Shown: positions 8,888 through 21,900 of the stretch, piece after piece | Position numbering within the stretch: position 1 is the first letter of the stretch | How the letters are laid out: each line of letters starts with the position of its first letter | NCBI GenBank assembly: GCA_024743405.1 | Contig: JANSWP010000041.1 | Coordinates: 1-57,448, forward strand | Reading direction: 5' to 3' | From: Bacteroidota bacterium | Lineage (GTDB): Bacteria > Bacteroidota > Bacteroidia > Chitinophagales > Saprospiraceae | Length of the DNA: 57,448 nt | Position numbers and translations under genes: made by a program | The notes under the pieces: generated by a model | The model's input: only the letters and a program-made list of their open reading frames with translations | The model's database searches: none | Told to the model about the DNA's origin: nothing

Positions 8888-10198
8888 TCAGATTATTTTC
8901 CCATATAGGTCATAATCTTCGGCTCGTGTTATTTCAACTGTTGCAAAATCTCCAATACGAGCATAATTCTCCTTTGCATCTACCAAAACCTCATTATCAA
9001 CCTCCGGTGAATCATACTCGGTTCTCCCAATAAAAAAGCCGCCTTCTTTTCGATCAAATAGTACCTTCATTTTTTCCCCTGCTTTCAATTGATTTTTTGC
9101 AAAAGAAATTTCTTGCTGAATTTCCATAATACGACTCGCCCGCTCTGTTTTTACTTCATCAGGAATATCATCTTCCAAATCATAAGCAATGGTATTTTCC
9201 TCGTGAGAATACTGAAAAACCCCTACCCGCTCAAATTTCATTTCTCGTACGAAATCACACAATTCTTCAAACTCTTTCTCTGATTCTCCTGGAAAGCCAA
9301 CCAAAAGTGTCGTTCTAATAGCTAAATTGGGTACTTTTTGTCGAGCCAAATTCACTAATTCAGTAGTCTCTTTCCGCGTTATTTGTCTGCGCATTCGCTT
9401 CAATACGGTATCACTTGCATGCTGAAGTGGCATGTCTAAATAATTACAAACTTTTGGCTTGCGAGCCATTACATCAAAGATTTCAACCGGAAATCGACTT
9501 GGATATGCATAATGTAGTCTAATCCATTCTATACCATCAATATCTGAGAGAGCATCTAAAAGCTCCGGTAATGCTCTTTTCTTATAAATATCCAAACCAT
9601 AATAAGTCAACTCCTGGGCAATTAACATCAATTCTTTAACGCCACGTTTAGCTAAACTCTTAGCTTGTTCAACCAATGCCTCAATAGGTTGTGAAATGTG
9701 TTTGCCTCTCATTAATGGAATCGCACAAAAAGAACAGGTTCTATTGCAGCCCTCCGAAATTTTCAAATAAGCATAATGTTGAGGAGTCGTAATCGCTCGT
9801 TCCCCAATTAACTCATGTTTATAGTCCGCATCTAATTTGGCTAATAAACCCGGCAATTCTAGTGTTCCAAAATAAGCATCAACTTCGGGAATTTCTTCCT
9901 CTAAACTGTCCTTGTATCGTTGAGATAAACAACCAGTTACATACAATTTGTCAATACGACCATTTGATTTATGATCGGCATATTCTAAAATTGTATTGAT
10001 ACTTTCTTCTTTTGCTAAATCAATAAAACCACAGGTATTCACAATGACGACATTGGCATCTTCGTCATTTGAATCATGAACAACTTGATAATCATTGCCT
10101 CTTAACTGAGTAATAATGTTTTCGGAATCCACCAAATTTTTGGAACATCCCAAAGTGATTACATTAACCTTGTCTTTCTTAAGTGTACGTACTTTCAT
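8888..10198 (-). CDS. rimO: Ribosomal protein S12 methylthiotransferase
   Basis: At 436 aa this matches RimO in length and order of parts. The N-terminal UPF0004/MTTase domain has the cluster cysteines in LGCSKNLVDSE, NTCGFID and VTGCLSQR. The radical SAM domain has the CxxxCxxC site in EGCNRTCSFCAIP. A TRAM domain closes the protein. RimO adds a methylthio group to an Asp of ribosomal protein S12, using two Fe-S clusters and SAM. LGCSKNLVDSE and PLMRG separate it from MiaB. The ATG at 10198 is preceded by AGGAG seven bases upstream, one of the few Shine-Dalgarno-like sites here. Confidence 0.95.
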   Translation of the reverse strand: MKVRTLKKDKVNVITLGCSKNLVDSENIITQLRGNDYQVVHDSNDEDANVVIVNTCGFIDLAKEESINTILEYADHKSNGRIDKLYVTGCLSQRYKDSLEEEIPEVDAYFGTLELPGLLAKLDADYKHELIGERAITTPQHYAYLKISEGCNRTCSFCAIPLMRGKHISQPIEALVEQAKSLAKRGVKELMLIAQELTYYGLDIYKKRALPELLDALSDIDGIEWIRLHYAYPSRFPVEIFDVMARKPKVCNYLDMPLQHASDTVLKRMRRQITRKETTELVNLARQKVPNLAIRTTLLVGFPGESEKEFEELCDFVREMKFERVGVFQYSHEENTIAYDLEDDIPDEVKTERASRIMEIQQEISFAKNQLKAGEKMKVLFDRKEGGFFIGRTEYDSPEVDNEVLVDAKENYARIGDFATVEITRAEDYDLYGKII

Positions 10199-10300
10199 AA
10201 AGTCTCCTCGTTTTCTAAATTTTCGCGAAGATAGAAAGTTTCAGGGTTATGATTTCCATAGATTCAAATAAGTCTTTTTAAATAATCAATATTCATAAGT

Positions 10301-10308
10301 TACTTTTG
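10301..10308 (+). promoter_or_regulatory. Candidate -7 element for the MFS gene
   Basis: TACTTTTG fits TAnnTTTG; a T-run (10275-10279) sits at a plausible upstream distance in place of TTTG. The ATG follows at 10326. Confidence 0.45.
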
Positions 10309-10325
10309 TAGTGTAAAACGAATCC

Positions 10326-11474
10326 ATGAAAAATAATCGTCTCGCAGTTAATATATTTTTTTTTGGGAACGGATTTCTATATACAAATTGGATCTCTCGT
10401 CTTCCAAAATTACAAGAGCTCTATAGTCTTGACTATTCTTTGACTGGAATCGTTCTGCTAATAGCTGCAATTGGGGCATTAATAGCTATGCCGTTCACTG
10501 GATATCTTATTATCAAAAATGGCAGCAAAAAAATTACGATTCTTTCAGGATTAATATTCTGTTTAACAATTCCATTTATTCCTGTCTTCCACGAAATTTG
10601 GCAATTAGGCATTCTGTTCTTTTTGATGGGATTATCAACTGGTACTATGGATGTAGCCATGAATGCTCAGGCTGTCTTAGTGGAAAACGCCTATCAAAAA
10701 CCGATCATGTCTTCCTTTCATGCGGTTTTTAGTTTGGGTTGTACACTAGGAGCCGGTAGCGGGGCATTATTTACCTATCTTCAAACACCATTTTTCTATC
10801 ATTTAGGTCTAAATACAATTATTGTTTTGCTAGCTGTTTTTTGGGCGATTAACAACTTAGTTCCTGACAAAATTTTAAAAATGTCAAAAGCCGAAGACCC
10901 CTCCTTTCGCCTGCCAGATAAAAAATTACTCGCCCTTGGGATTATTGCATTTTGCTGCATGCTGGGTGAAGGTGCAATGGCTGATTGGGGAACCAATTAT
11001 ATGAAGTACATCGTCTTTTCCGAACCAGGCTTTGCTCCATTAGGATTAGCTTCTTTTAATTTAACCATGATGATAGGCAGATTCTTAGGAGATAAAGGAA
11101 GAGTTTTATTTGGAGATCATAAACTCCTGTTAATCAATAGCCTAATTGCTATTATTGGAATGGTCATCGTTTTATTCCCTGTCCATGAAATTTCTGTAAT
11201 TATTGGTTTTGCCATGGTTGGTTTTGGGCTTTCTGTAATTGTACCAATTGCTTATTCAAAATCTGGAACCATGGAAGGATTATCTCCCGGTGTTGGAATC
11301 GCAATGGTCACAACCATCGGATATGCAGGCTTTATTATAGGACCTCCTATTATTGGATTTATCGCAGATTGGACGACATTAAGAATTGCTCTTTTTTTCG
11401 TATTTGGTTTATTTCTAATTATGGGATGGTTAAGTTTTATTCAAGCAAAAAAGGCTCAATTTTCAAATTTATAA
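10326..11474 (+). CDS. MFS transporter, YbjJ/FucP-like
   Basis: This 382-aa protein has about twelve hydrophobic segments and an N-terminal GNGFLYTNWISRLP stretch typical of the YbjJ-type MFS branch. Other pointers are GALIAMPFTGYLI, the loop NGSKK after helix 2, and DVAMNAQA in helix 4. It probably moves a small solute across the inner membrane; the substrate is not readable. Its 3' end overlaps the convergent GNAT gene by 19 bp. Confidence 0.85.
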   Translation: MKNNRLAVNIFFFGNGFLYTNWISRLPKLQELYSLDYSLTGIVLLIAAIGALIAMPFTGYLIIKNGSKKITILSGLIFCLTIPFIPVFHEIWQLGILFFLMGLSTGTMDVAMNAQAVLVENAYQKPIMSSFHAVFSLGCTLGAGSGALFTYLQTPFFYHLGLNTIIVLLAVFWAINNLVPDKILKMSKAEDPSFRLPDKKLLALGIIAFCCMLGEGAMADWGTNYMKYIVFSEPGFAPLGLASFNLTMMIGRFLGDKGRVLFGDHKLLLINSLIAIIGMVIVLFPVHEISVIIGFAMVGFGLSVIVPIAYSKSGTMEGLSPGVGIAMVTTIGYAGFIIGPPIIGFIADWTTLRIALFFVFGLFLIMGWLSFIQAKKAQFSNL

Positions 11475-11959
11475 TACCTATCCAAAACACGCTCTTCATT
11501 CAAAAATTCTTTAACAAATTTAAGCCTAGATTTATCCAAGATTTTTACTGAACCAATATTACGAACATCAACTGTCGCAAAAACGGATTTCATTTTCAAA
11601 ATATCAATACAATAATCTAAAAGTTCATTACAAATTTCATTGCCATATCCATTTCCCCAATATTTTTCCAAAAAACGGTACCCGATTTCATTACTTTTTT
11701 CATCCTCATCACCTATAACTGCACAGGTGCCAATAAATTCATTATCTGATTTTCTAATGATAGCCCATACCCAAAAATCATTATTAGGTATGCTATATTT
11801 ATCAATACACCCTACTAATTGTTTTCTATTTTCTTCCTCCGTATATCCTCTACCAATTACAAATCTTAAAACCTTTGGATTGTTTTGCATTTCATGAAAG
11901 GGAAGGAAATCATCTTTTGTTAATTTCCTTACCACCAGGCGTTTAGTTTCAAAAATCAT
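11456..11959 (-). CDS. GNAT-family N-acetyltransferase (RimJ/RimL-like)
   Basis: The 167-aa protein begins with MIFETKRLVVRKLTKDD, the usual opening of RimJ/RimL-type enzymes. It contains the CoA-binding motif A as YWGNGYGNEI (R/QxxGxG/A) preceded by EIGYRF, then the NxxSVKILDKS stretch of the C-terminal half. It should acetylate an amine with acetyl-CoA; the target is unknown. Its ATG overlaps the stop of the nitrilase (ATGA at 11956-11959), so it is translationally coupled to that gene. Confidence 0.88.
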   Translation of the reverse strand: MIFETKRLVVRKLTKDDFLPFHEMQNNPKVLRFVIGRGYTEEENRKQLVGCIDKYSIPNNDFWVWAIIRKSDNEFIGTCAVIGDEDEKSNEIGYRFLEKYWGNGYGNEICNELLDYCIDILKMKSVFATVDVRNIGSVKILDKSRLKFVKEFLNEERVLDRYYKFEN

Positions 11960-12870
11960 GAGTGTTTATTTTTCAATTTAAATTCAAAAATATCAGGTCT
12001 AGCATAATGACCAATAACGTCGTAATCAAGTTTACTTTCGATTATTTGGTTCATTTCAAGGTCTGCAATCAAAACACCTTCCTTTTCCCAGAGAGGACCT
12101 TCTATAATTTCACCTAATGGAGAAACAATCACACTTCCTCCTCTGCATAAAATTTCCCAATCCAACTCTAAATATTTCAAGTATTCTTCAGGATAATCTT
12201 CTCTTCGAAAAAATTGATTACACCCCAAAACAAAACACCTTCCTTCACAAGCGATGTGCTGCATAGTAGAAATCCAAGTTTCTCGTGAATCAGCGGTTGG
12301 TGCTAGATATATTTGAACGCCTTTCTTATATAGAGCCATACGGGCTAAAGGCATATAATTCTCCCAACAAATTAAGCCTCCAATTTTCCCAAATGCTGTA
12401 TCATAAGTATTCAAAGTGGAGCCATCTCCCTCTGCCCAAACTAGTCTTTCAACACCAGTTGGTTTCAATTTTCTATGCTTACCAATTAATATTCCTTGAG
12501 GAGAAAAAAATAAAATAGAACAATATAAGGAACCATTATTTTCATCCTTTTCAGTCACTCCAATTACTAAATAAACTTTATTCTCCTTGGCAATTTTTCC
12601 TAAAAAATCACCTGCTTTGCCTTTAACGGAAACACTGCTTTCCCAATATTTCTGATACAAAACTCTTCCCTCATTATCTCTGTTTCCAATCACACTACCA
12701 AATGACAAACCACGGGGATAACCCGGTAGAAACGTTTCAGGAAATAGTAATAGTTCACAGCCTTGCCTTGCATATTTCTGAGTTAAATCAGCTGTTTTTT
12801 GAAGAGATGCTTCAATGTCAAAAAAAACAGGAGTAGCCTGTATGACAGCAACTCGAACAGTATCTTTCAT
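11956..12870 (-). CDS. Nitrilase / carbon-nitrogen hydrolase
   Basis: The nitrilase fold is complete with its triad: Glu in FPETFLPGYPRG, Lys in HRKLKPTGVERL, and the nucleophilic Cys in GGLICWENYMP. HYARPDIF near the C-terminus is also typical of true nitrilases, which turn nitriles into acids and ammonia. The open frame continues upstream to a TTG at 12951, but family members begin a few residues before VRVAVIQATP. I therefore choose the ATG at 12870 (304 aa). The gene follows the giant surface-protein gene by about 80 bp and is coupled to a GNAT gene. Natural substrate unknown. Confidence 0.88.
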   Translation of the reverse strand: MKDTVRVAVIQATPVFFDIEASLQKTADLTQKYARQGCELLLFPETFLPGYPRGLSFGSVIGNRDNEGRVLYQKYWESSVSVKGKAGDFLGKIAKENKVYLVIGVTEKDENNGSLYCSILFFSPQGILIGKHRKLKPTGVERLVWAEGDGSTLNTYDTAFGKIGGLICWENYMPLARMALYKKGVQIYLAPTADSRETWISTMQHIACEGRCFVLGCNQFFRREDYPEEYLKYLELDWEILCRGGSVIVSPLGEIIEGPLWEKEGVLIADLEMNQIIESKLDYDVIGHYARPDIFEFKLKNKHS

Positions 12871-12953
12871 TTTTTTGTGGAAAGGTAAGTACGATTTTTC
12901 TTCCTCAATAATTTTGGAATTCTTTATCTTTAAAAATTCCTTTTTTGACAAAG

Positions 12954-15900
12954 CTATCGCATCAATTCAATGAATCCTCGTTGAACATTGGTTTTTCCGG
13001 TATCATCAATCCATTCTAACAAATAATAGTAAGTTCCATCGGGTAAGTCTTTTTCATTATCAAAGGTACCTGGCCAGCTATTGATGTTATTATTTCGATA
13101 GTCACGAGATTCAAAAACGAGATTACCCCATCTATTAAATATCTGAACATGATGATCAAAGTTTTCTATTTGGGAAATATAAAATATATCATTCACATCA
13201 TCACCATTTGGGGAAATAGCGTTAAATACCGTTAACTCTACACATTCTATCCAAATCACCACGGTTGCTGTATCACAACCAATTTCATTACAAATGACGT
13301 ATGTAAACTCGTCAAAACGTTCACAGAAAGGATCATCGGGAGTATATCCAGCCGAACAATCTAAAAAGATAATTGCCTCGCCATATAACGGAGGATCCAA
13401 TATATAAACATCCTGGATATTTCCGTAAATCGTGTCATTTTGCTTGATATCAATGACTATTGGCGTATTGGTAGTTGTCGTATCAATACCATCATCTTGT
13501 AGATTGGGAGGATCAAAATTTTCGACTACATCAAAACAAAAATAAGTGGTATCACAAATATCAAATTCGTCACAAATAACCCAACAAGCCGTATCTCGTC
13601 CTAGTTCTCGACCGATATAATCTATACAAATCGGGTCGGTCATATTTTGAGTGATCTCTACATTTGGAGTGCCTTCATCGGGACAAAGGTCTTCAACCGT
13701 TTCCCAATCTCCCCCTAATTCTGATAAGTCTAGACAATATTGTCTATCCATATTAATTAGAATAGTATCACAAAATAAATCAGTCTGGGTTTCAATCGCT
13801 GTTATCCCCATATTTGTAAGCCAAACATTTCCCAAATCATCCATCAATCTAATACAAATAGTGTCAGTACCATCCGCGATACCCCAATAGGTAATGCACA
13901 ATTCAGAGGTGTCAATTTCGTATAAAATTTCTTGCCCATTCTTTTCAGGACAGATATCTTCAATTTCGATGATAGTTCCAGTTAAGGTACTGGTTTCGAA
14001 AGAATATTTAATGGGTTGTCCGAATACAGGGATCGTATCTGTATACATTTCTCCAGGAACTACGGTAATGAAAAAATTGACCTCATCACAATTTCCAAAC
14101 ACATCACAAAATTGGACGCAAGCGGTATCTGTACCCAATTCTAATCCTTCATAAATTATACAATTAGTAGAGTCCACCAAGGTAAAATCAACAGATTCAA
14201 AACCTAGTGTTGGACATAAATTCATCATTGTATCGATTGGATCCTCTAAATAATTCAACCCAGACATATCAAAACAGACCTCAACAGACTGGGTTAATAA
14301 AATCGTGTCAGTTATGTTGTAATTAGGCAATACAGTTATATTTACATAAGTTGTATCACAGATATCAAATTCATCACAAACCACAATACAAGCCGTCTCC
14401 ATCCCTTCAATTAGACCTGTAAAAACGACACATGAGTCTTCGATGATTTCATAACCAACAAAAGAACCGTCTTCGCAGTCATTGAACAAGGTATCTATAT
14501 CTCCCACCAACTCTAACCCATTAAAACATAAAGTATCCATTTGTAGGACTTCTATTACCAAGTTTAATGAATCTGGCTGAGTACAAACGACGGTAGCATA
14601 AATTGTATCCTGACATCCCGTTATGGTGTCTGTCGCTATGATCTCATGAAAACCTAAATCTAAATCAATGGCAAAGGCGGTCGGTGTAAATTGAGCATTG
14701 AATCCTAAAATGGTGTTTTGACCACTCAAAATTACTTCAACTTCCATAGGTTCATAATTAACTCCATCTACTCCACCAATAATGAATGGCCCACCATTAC
14801 TATCCAACATCCAATTGCCGTTCACATCCCAAACATTCATAGAATCAACTAAGTCTGATATAGTATTGAAAACACCTGAATAGGATTGATTTCCAGCATT
14901 CCAGTTAACAACATTGTAAGGTCCATTTTGACCCAATCCAGGCAATGTAGCATAGGTATAAACACCAAAGAAATCAAAATCACAATGAATAAAGTAGCCA
15001 TCATACAACTGCCCATTATCTTTAATTACATATTTTGGGAAATCGTCATTTTGAATTTGAAGACATAATTGTGCTGTTGAATCGCAATTTAGTGCTTGCA
15101 AATTAACAGAATCAGCAGGAAAAACATCACATAATATACAGGTATCGATCTCTATTGAGTCTAGATTAAATAGGCAATTATTATCATCTTGAATGACTAA
15201 ATTGTAAAAACCTGCCGAAAGATTAAATTGGTCTTCCTGGTTCGGATTTCCAGGAACATTTTCCCAAAAATATTGAAATGGAGGCGTACCACCATTTACA
15301 GTGATATCAATCATCCCAGCATCCTCACATCCTTGATTGGATAGATAAGAAATCGTGATTGGATCAGGTGCTAATATTTCAAAACAAGTACTGGCATTCA
15401 CACAATTATTCGCATCAATAATTTCTAAACAATAATTCCCAGCAGGCAAACTGCCATTTTGGAACGACCCTAAACCATTGGTAATCAATGTATCTGCAGG
15501 AAATTGAAAATTATTATCGTAATTTATTTGAAATGATACTCCTCCATTATTAGACCCAAAACAAGTATTAGATAAAGTGTCTAAAATATTAATTTGAGCA
15601 TTTTGAAGTTCATTTTCCAATGTGAATGTTAGTGGAAATTCGCACAAATTGGTTAAATCTGTCACTGTTACATTATAAATTCCAGCTGATAAATCAGTTT
15701 GAATATTTGTTAAACTTGGCCAACTAAATCCGTAATTTCCAGAACCTCCATTTACGGTCAATTGAACCGCTCCATTTGCCTGATCACAATCAGGTTGTTG
15801 CTCGACAATATAATCAACCTCAAGAGGGTTTTCAGATTCTATTTCGACTAAAATCACATTGTTGCAATTTGCAATAGTATCCGTAACTGTCACAAAATAC

Positions 15901-18900
15901 TCCCCAGCTAAAAGATCATTTTGAATTGAACCAATTTGCTGATTCGACCAAGTATATATTAATGAGTCTGGCGATAAAATCGCTTCCCCATTGTTTGATT
16001 GACAAGTTGCCAGATTCGTAGAAATAATTTCAGCAAAAGGACCATCTTCATTTGTAATAATGAAATTAGTGACAACTACACAAGTAGGATTTTCATTATT
16101 GATAATTTCAACTGAATATCCCCCAGCAGGTAAATTTTCTTTGATATTTCCATCTCCAAAAGTCATCCCCAAATTAGGTGTCCAGTTAAAAGTGAAGTTT
16201 GACTCGGGTTCATTTAGGGTTATGATGGCAGTACCATTAGATATTCCGCATTTAGCCTCTGTTATACCAATACTGGTTACAATTGGGTTTTCGCAGTCGC
16301 ATGGTTCAACATTCGTTGAAACAGAAATGGAACATCCACTTTGATCAGAAATGAGTAACTCATAAAAACCCTCCTGTAAATCTGTTCGGTTTTGGGGATC
16401 ATCTACTCCTATAATATCTTGCCAGTCAAAACTAAACGGAGGAATTCCACCCTCTACATCCACCTCAATGGCACCTCCATTACCACAAGCTTTTGAAGCA
16501 ATCAAATTGGCTAGCATAGATGGGGTTTCATTAATTTCAAAGCAAGCTCCTCCCGCAAGGCATCCATCTCCGTCATTAATTACAACGCATATATTACCAG
16601 TCGGGAAACTTCCATTTTGAAAGGTTTGATAACCATTTGAATAGATTGTATCCGCTGGGAAAACAAAACCACTTTCATAATCAACATCAAAAACTACACT
16701 TCCATCATTTGCCCCGGCGCAACTAACATCTATCGTATCTGTAATCGTTACATTTGCCATGGGAACATTATCTGGCAAAACAAAAACCAAATTTATTTCA
16801 CACCCTGTTGCGTCATTATCCGTAATCGTAATGTCATAAATACCAGAAGCGAGGTTATCTTGAATATTTGTATTGCTAGGCCAACTAAAATTATAGTCAC
16901 CACTCCCTCCATTAACATTAAGCTGAATTTCACCATTTGCTAAACCACAATCTGGATTTTGAAGGATTTCAAAATCAGCCGTTAATGGATTATTACTTCC
17001 AATTTCTACCTCGATTACATTTGGACAATCAGGTACTAAAGGATTAGTAACCGTAACGAAATAAGTTCCAGGAACAAGGTCATTTCTGCTAGAGGAGTTC
17101 TGATTATCAGGCCATAGATAGTCTAGTGTATTTGGAGAAAAAGTAGCAGAACCGGAAGTGGCTTGGCAAGCTGCTGGTGTTGTAACGACAGAGGCTAAAG
17201 GGCCATCTTCATTTTCTATAGTAAACTCAACAATTACAAAGCAGTCTGGATTTGAGACGTCTGAAACCGTTACAAAATAACCTCCATAAGGCAGATTAAT
17301 CCTTTCATTATCAAAGTTTTGAACGTCTCCTACATTTGGACTCCATGTATAATTGTAGTTGGATATATTTCCTTGAGGTTGGATGGATGCTGTTCCTACT
17401 GAAAGGTCACAAAGTGCAGCACTTGTATTTACACTTAATATTAAAGCTGGTTCGCAAGAACAATCTTCAACACTCACTAAAATCGCATCCGTACTAGTAC
17501 ATCCATTATCATCTGTTATCGTTAATGTATATAAAGTAGTTTCAGAAGGGAGTGCAATTGGCGTGGCAGTACCTTGTCCAAATAAAACCTGAGGAGACCA
17601 ATTGAAGGAATAGTCATTTGAGGCAGTGCCACCAAAACCGCTACCTTCTAATTGTATTTGATCTCCCAAACAAGTATTAATATCATTACCAGCATTAGCA
17701 GTGGGACTTTCAAAAACCGTAATCACAACATTAGCTGTATCCGGAAAATCCGGAAAATCCTCTAACCAAACAATTACCTCAAATTGATAAATGCCATTGG
17801 GTGTACCATTGGTGAAAATTGGATTAGGGATCGTTAAATCGTTCAAATTACCACTAGTTGGATTATTTGAATGTTCAACCCATAAATAATTGTCCCCTCC
17901 AGAAGCTGAGAATTGGATATTTTCCCCTTCACAAATCATTGTATCTTGAGGAGAAACTACTGCATTAACAGGCGTAATTACCTGAATTTCAAAAAGGGTA
18001 TTGTCCTCGCATCCATTGGAATCAGAAATAGTAACGGAATAATTTGTATCGGTATCAGGATTAGCAGTAGGATTTGTACTTAAAGGATCATTCAAGAAAT
18101 CTGAAGGACTCCAACTATAAGAATATGGAGCAACACCTCCAGTAAAATTGGGCGTTAATACCGTATCTAGACCTACAATTAATACAATGGGTTGATTTGG
18201 TGAAATATCAATTTGTGGAGTCAAAATGATAGAAACAGTATCTATGCTAGTCAGACCACAATTGGGTCTTTGAGTAGCCAAAATATAAGTCAAAGTATCA
18301 ACTCCTGTACCTTGATAGTTTATCGTTAAAGTTGGATTGGACTCCTTAAAGTTACTTAAATCAGAAGTCAAGGCTGGGGGAATCGCTGCCCATGTAAAAT
18401 CATATTCATTTGATGAGGAACAATTTGTATCACCTAATTGGGTAGTAAATACAGTATCGGTTGGAACACAAATTATTTGACTTAAACCTGCATTTTGCAT
18501 GTCAGGTATAGGTAAACTCATGGTCACCCCTTCGCATAAATCTAAATTTTCAGCGGTTAATTGGGCTATCAAATTACAAATTTGAGCACCTTCCACTTCA
18601 AAACTTAAATCAACAGACATAGAAACACCAGCTTCAAGGCTCACTGAAAATTGCTGTTGATTGACTATTGTTTCGTTGCTATCTATTTGTCCATTTTGAT
18701 TTTCATCAACAAAAATCATTAATGAATAATTATCATTTAGAAGGTTATTTAAGCTGGTCAAGGTTATTTGCCCCTGAAGCAATTCCATATTTGCATTAGA
18801 GCAAGAGCTTACCAAATTTTGGAAACCTACCATAATTTCTTGCCCTATTGGCAAAATGGTCAAAGCTGGACCATTGGTGGAAGTGATGGTTTGAACAGTA

Positions 18901-21900
18901 CAGTTAATATCTGCTGATTCGCAGTATAATTCATTATTTGTAGTCGTTACCAATTCTACTTGAAAATCTTCAGTATCACAATTAAACGAAGGACTTTGAA
19001 CTTCAAAAGAAAAAACAGCCTCCTCATTCAACCCTAATCCCGCAGGCATTGACCAAGTCAGCATTTGAAAATTAGCTGGCATTTCAATAGTAGGATCAGT
19101 AATTTGCCAATTTGCCGGAATTATGGTAGCGGAGGTAGCAGAGATGTAGTTAAAATTGGGAGGAAGAGATAAGCTAATTTTGTCATCAGTCGAACTTGGA
19201 GTATTGGTAAGGTTCTTTACTGATATTTCAATGGTTGTATTCGCATTAGAGACCACAAAACTTTGAGGGGAAAAGGCAATTTCAAATACCTTTGTTAAGT
19301 CTGGTTCTGCTCCATTAATAACTAAAGGAAAGGATTCACCGGATTCAAAATTAGTCTCTGCGCCACAACCTTTCAATCCTTTAAAATTATAAAAAGCTAA
19401 ATCTCCACTTCTAAAATTACAATCAGTCTCAAAGGCAAACCTGATTTTCACCTCATTAGAATCTGTTGGATTCGAAGGATTAAAGCCAGCTAATCCATTA
19501 TCATTCAAAAAATCACTGATCAAGGAAAAATCATCATATTGGAAAACTTGACCTTGAAGTGTTGTATTCATAAAAGATGGATCTCCCAAAGCAGGTTCAA
19601 AGTTACTGCCAGAAGGATAAGCAAATTCGAAACTTCCCGGAATTAAGGTAGCTCCTTGAATGGGTAAAATAATTTGAGTTTGCACATCAAAAGCGACCCC
19701 TCTATCAATATTTCGCAACAAAATAGTGATAGAGGAGGTATCACATATCTCAGGATTTTCAGATGGTTGGTCTGTAACATTCGCATCTAAAAAAGGATCC
19801 AAAATAGTTAATGAAAGGTCTTGCGTTACTTCTTGACAGGGGTGATAATCTTCAGGTGTCCAATTCGGGTCACCATAAGGCTGACAATTCCACCCAGTTC
19901 TAACTGCGAAGTTCGCATTTAAACATTGATTAGCAATCGCTTTTATTCGGATAAAATTACATATCTCTTCAAGGCTATTCGTCCCATTTGCTTGTAGTAA
20001 TGATCCAGTATAGGCAAAGCTTTTTGAAGAGGAATTACCAAAATTCTGGAAGGATAAATTGATAGGATTATTCGAGTCTGTAATATCCTCAATAGATACA
20101 ATTTGGACTGTCCCAGAAGTATCCTCAATGGAAATCCAAGTTAATCCTGCATCTGAAACGAATGAATTATTACAATGTTGAACCGTCCATACAGCAGTAT
20201 CTCCTTCTAAGGTAAAATTGGTATTTGACAATGGCGTCAAAGAAAAAGTTGGTGGATCCTCGTAAGCTATAATGCTATTAACGGAATCTACTTCTGGAAC
20301 CATACAACTTCCATCACCAATAAAACTAGCATAATAACGATCTTGATAAAAAATGGTCGCATCAAAATTGTATAAGTTATCATCCTTCTGGCTGCTGACT
20401 ACAGCGCTGCAATTTGGAATTAAATGAACTCTTAGGTTAAAAGTATATGTTTGTACTTCATTTAAGGTCGGTGCACTAAGTAATGTGTCAAAACTGGCAG
20501 AATACTTTCCATCTGGAAAATCAGATAAAGGTGGTAAATCGAAAAAATCATTTCCGAACAAGGGATGACCAGGGATCGACACATCAACATTAGATTGATC
20601 GAATGCGGTTAATATATTTGGGTCAAAATCAAAGATTATAGAATCTACTCTTGAGGATGGTCTTAATTCATCTCCGAAAAAGTTTGAAAACCCATTGTTA
20701 ACGATGATTAATCGATACTGAAGGGTTGTTTCTTCACATCCTTGAGGAAAATTATTGGAGTTAGGAAAATCAAAAGCAATTTGATTTTTTGAAAGTGTAA
20801 ATATTTCACCAAAATTATCGCAGGACTCTTTCAATCCATTCTCAATATAGAAACCAAAAGCTCTAAAATCAGGAACTTCCTTGAATTGAACAGAAAAAGG
20901 TCCAGTCGGATTAACACTAAATTGTCCAATAAATTCTATAGTATCATTTTCAGTAAGTGTTAAACCAAGATTAATCAGGCACTCATTTAAATCAAATGTT
21001 AAACGCTTAAAACTTGTGTCTGTTTCCAATATTAAATCATTGGACGTAACATCACAAAAGAATTCACTGCCATTATTTGTAAATCTAACTTGCCCGCTTT
21101 CAAATATAAAAATCTCTTCTGGGGAATTAGTTAGATCCGGATTCGAATAAGTGATAGTAACACCAATGCTATCAAAAATTGGTGTTTCCCCAACGATATT
21201 CATCACTTTCATCTCAACCGAATCACAAGAAATCGCTACTTTTTTATTGGCTAACTCTTTATCAAATGGTTCTTGAAATAATGGATCTTGAAACCCAAAA
21301 GTGGTTCTATCAACCTCAAATGAAGTGGTTTGTAAACCAATATTACATTCAAATATATCAGGCGGACATGGTGGGCTAGTTGCATGTAATTGAGGCCCTT
21401 CTAACTCCCCACAATACCACACATGCTCGCAGTTACATGGTGGGCACTCAAAAGCAAATAAAACGGATAAGTTCGTTTTCCCTAAAGAAGCGGAACAATC
21501 TGCTTCTAGGGCTAATTTCAGATTATAATCTCCATTTAAAAACGGTGAAAAGCTAGCATCAAACACCAAAGACAAAGTGTCATTAGATTGTGAACTAGAA
21601 AGCATTTCTATCGAAGTAAAGTCATTTTTCAAAAGTACTGTTTGATCAATAGATGGCGTTATACCTTGTGGCAAAACAACTTTGACATTAAAAATTTCAT
21701 CCCCATTGCAGGTATGTTCAAAAAACCGTATGCTTCTTGTTTGATCAAAATTTACAAAGAAAACACCACCCTCTACAAAAGCATCCGCATCAGAGGTGTT
21801 TTCAACAGAAGAGCTGGTATTAGCGGGTCTGAAGAAATTACTTTGTAGTCGAATGAGTCGTTCTTGGCAAGCGTTTGTATAATCAATTCTAGCATTAAAG

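Noticed and set aside
12871-12951. Longer nitrilase start (TTG at 12951)
   Set aside because: It adds 27 polar residues not seen in the family and uses TTG although an ATG sits at the expected place.
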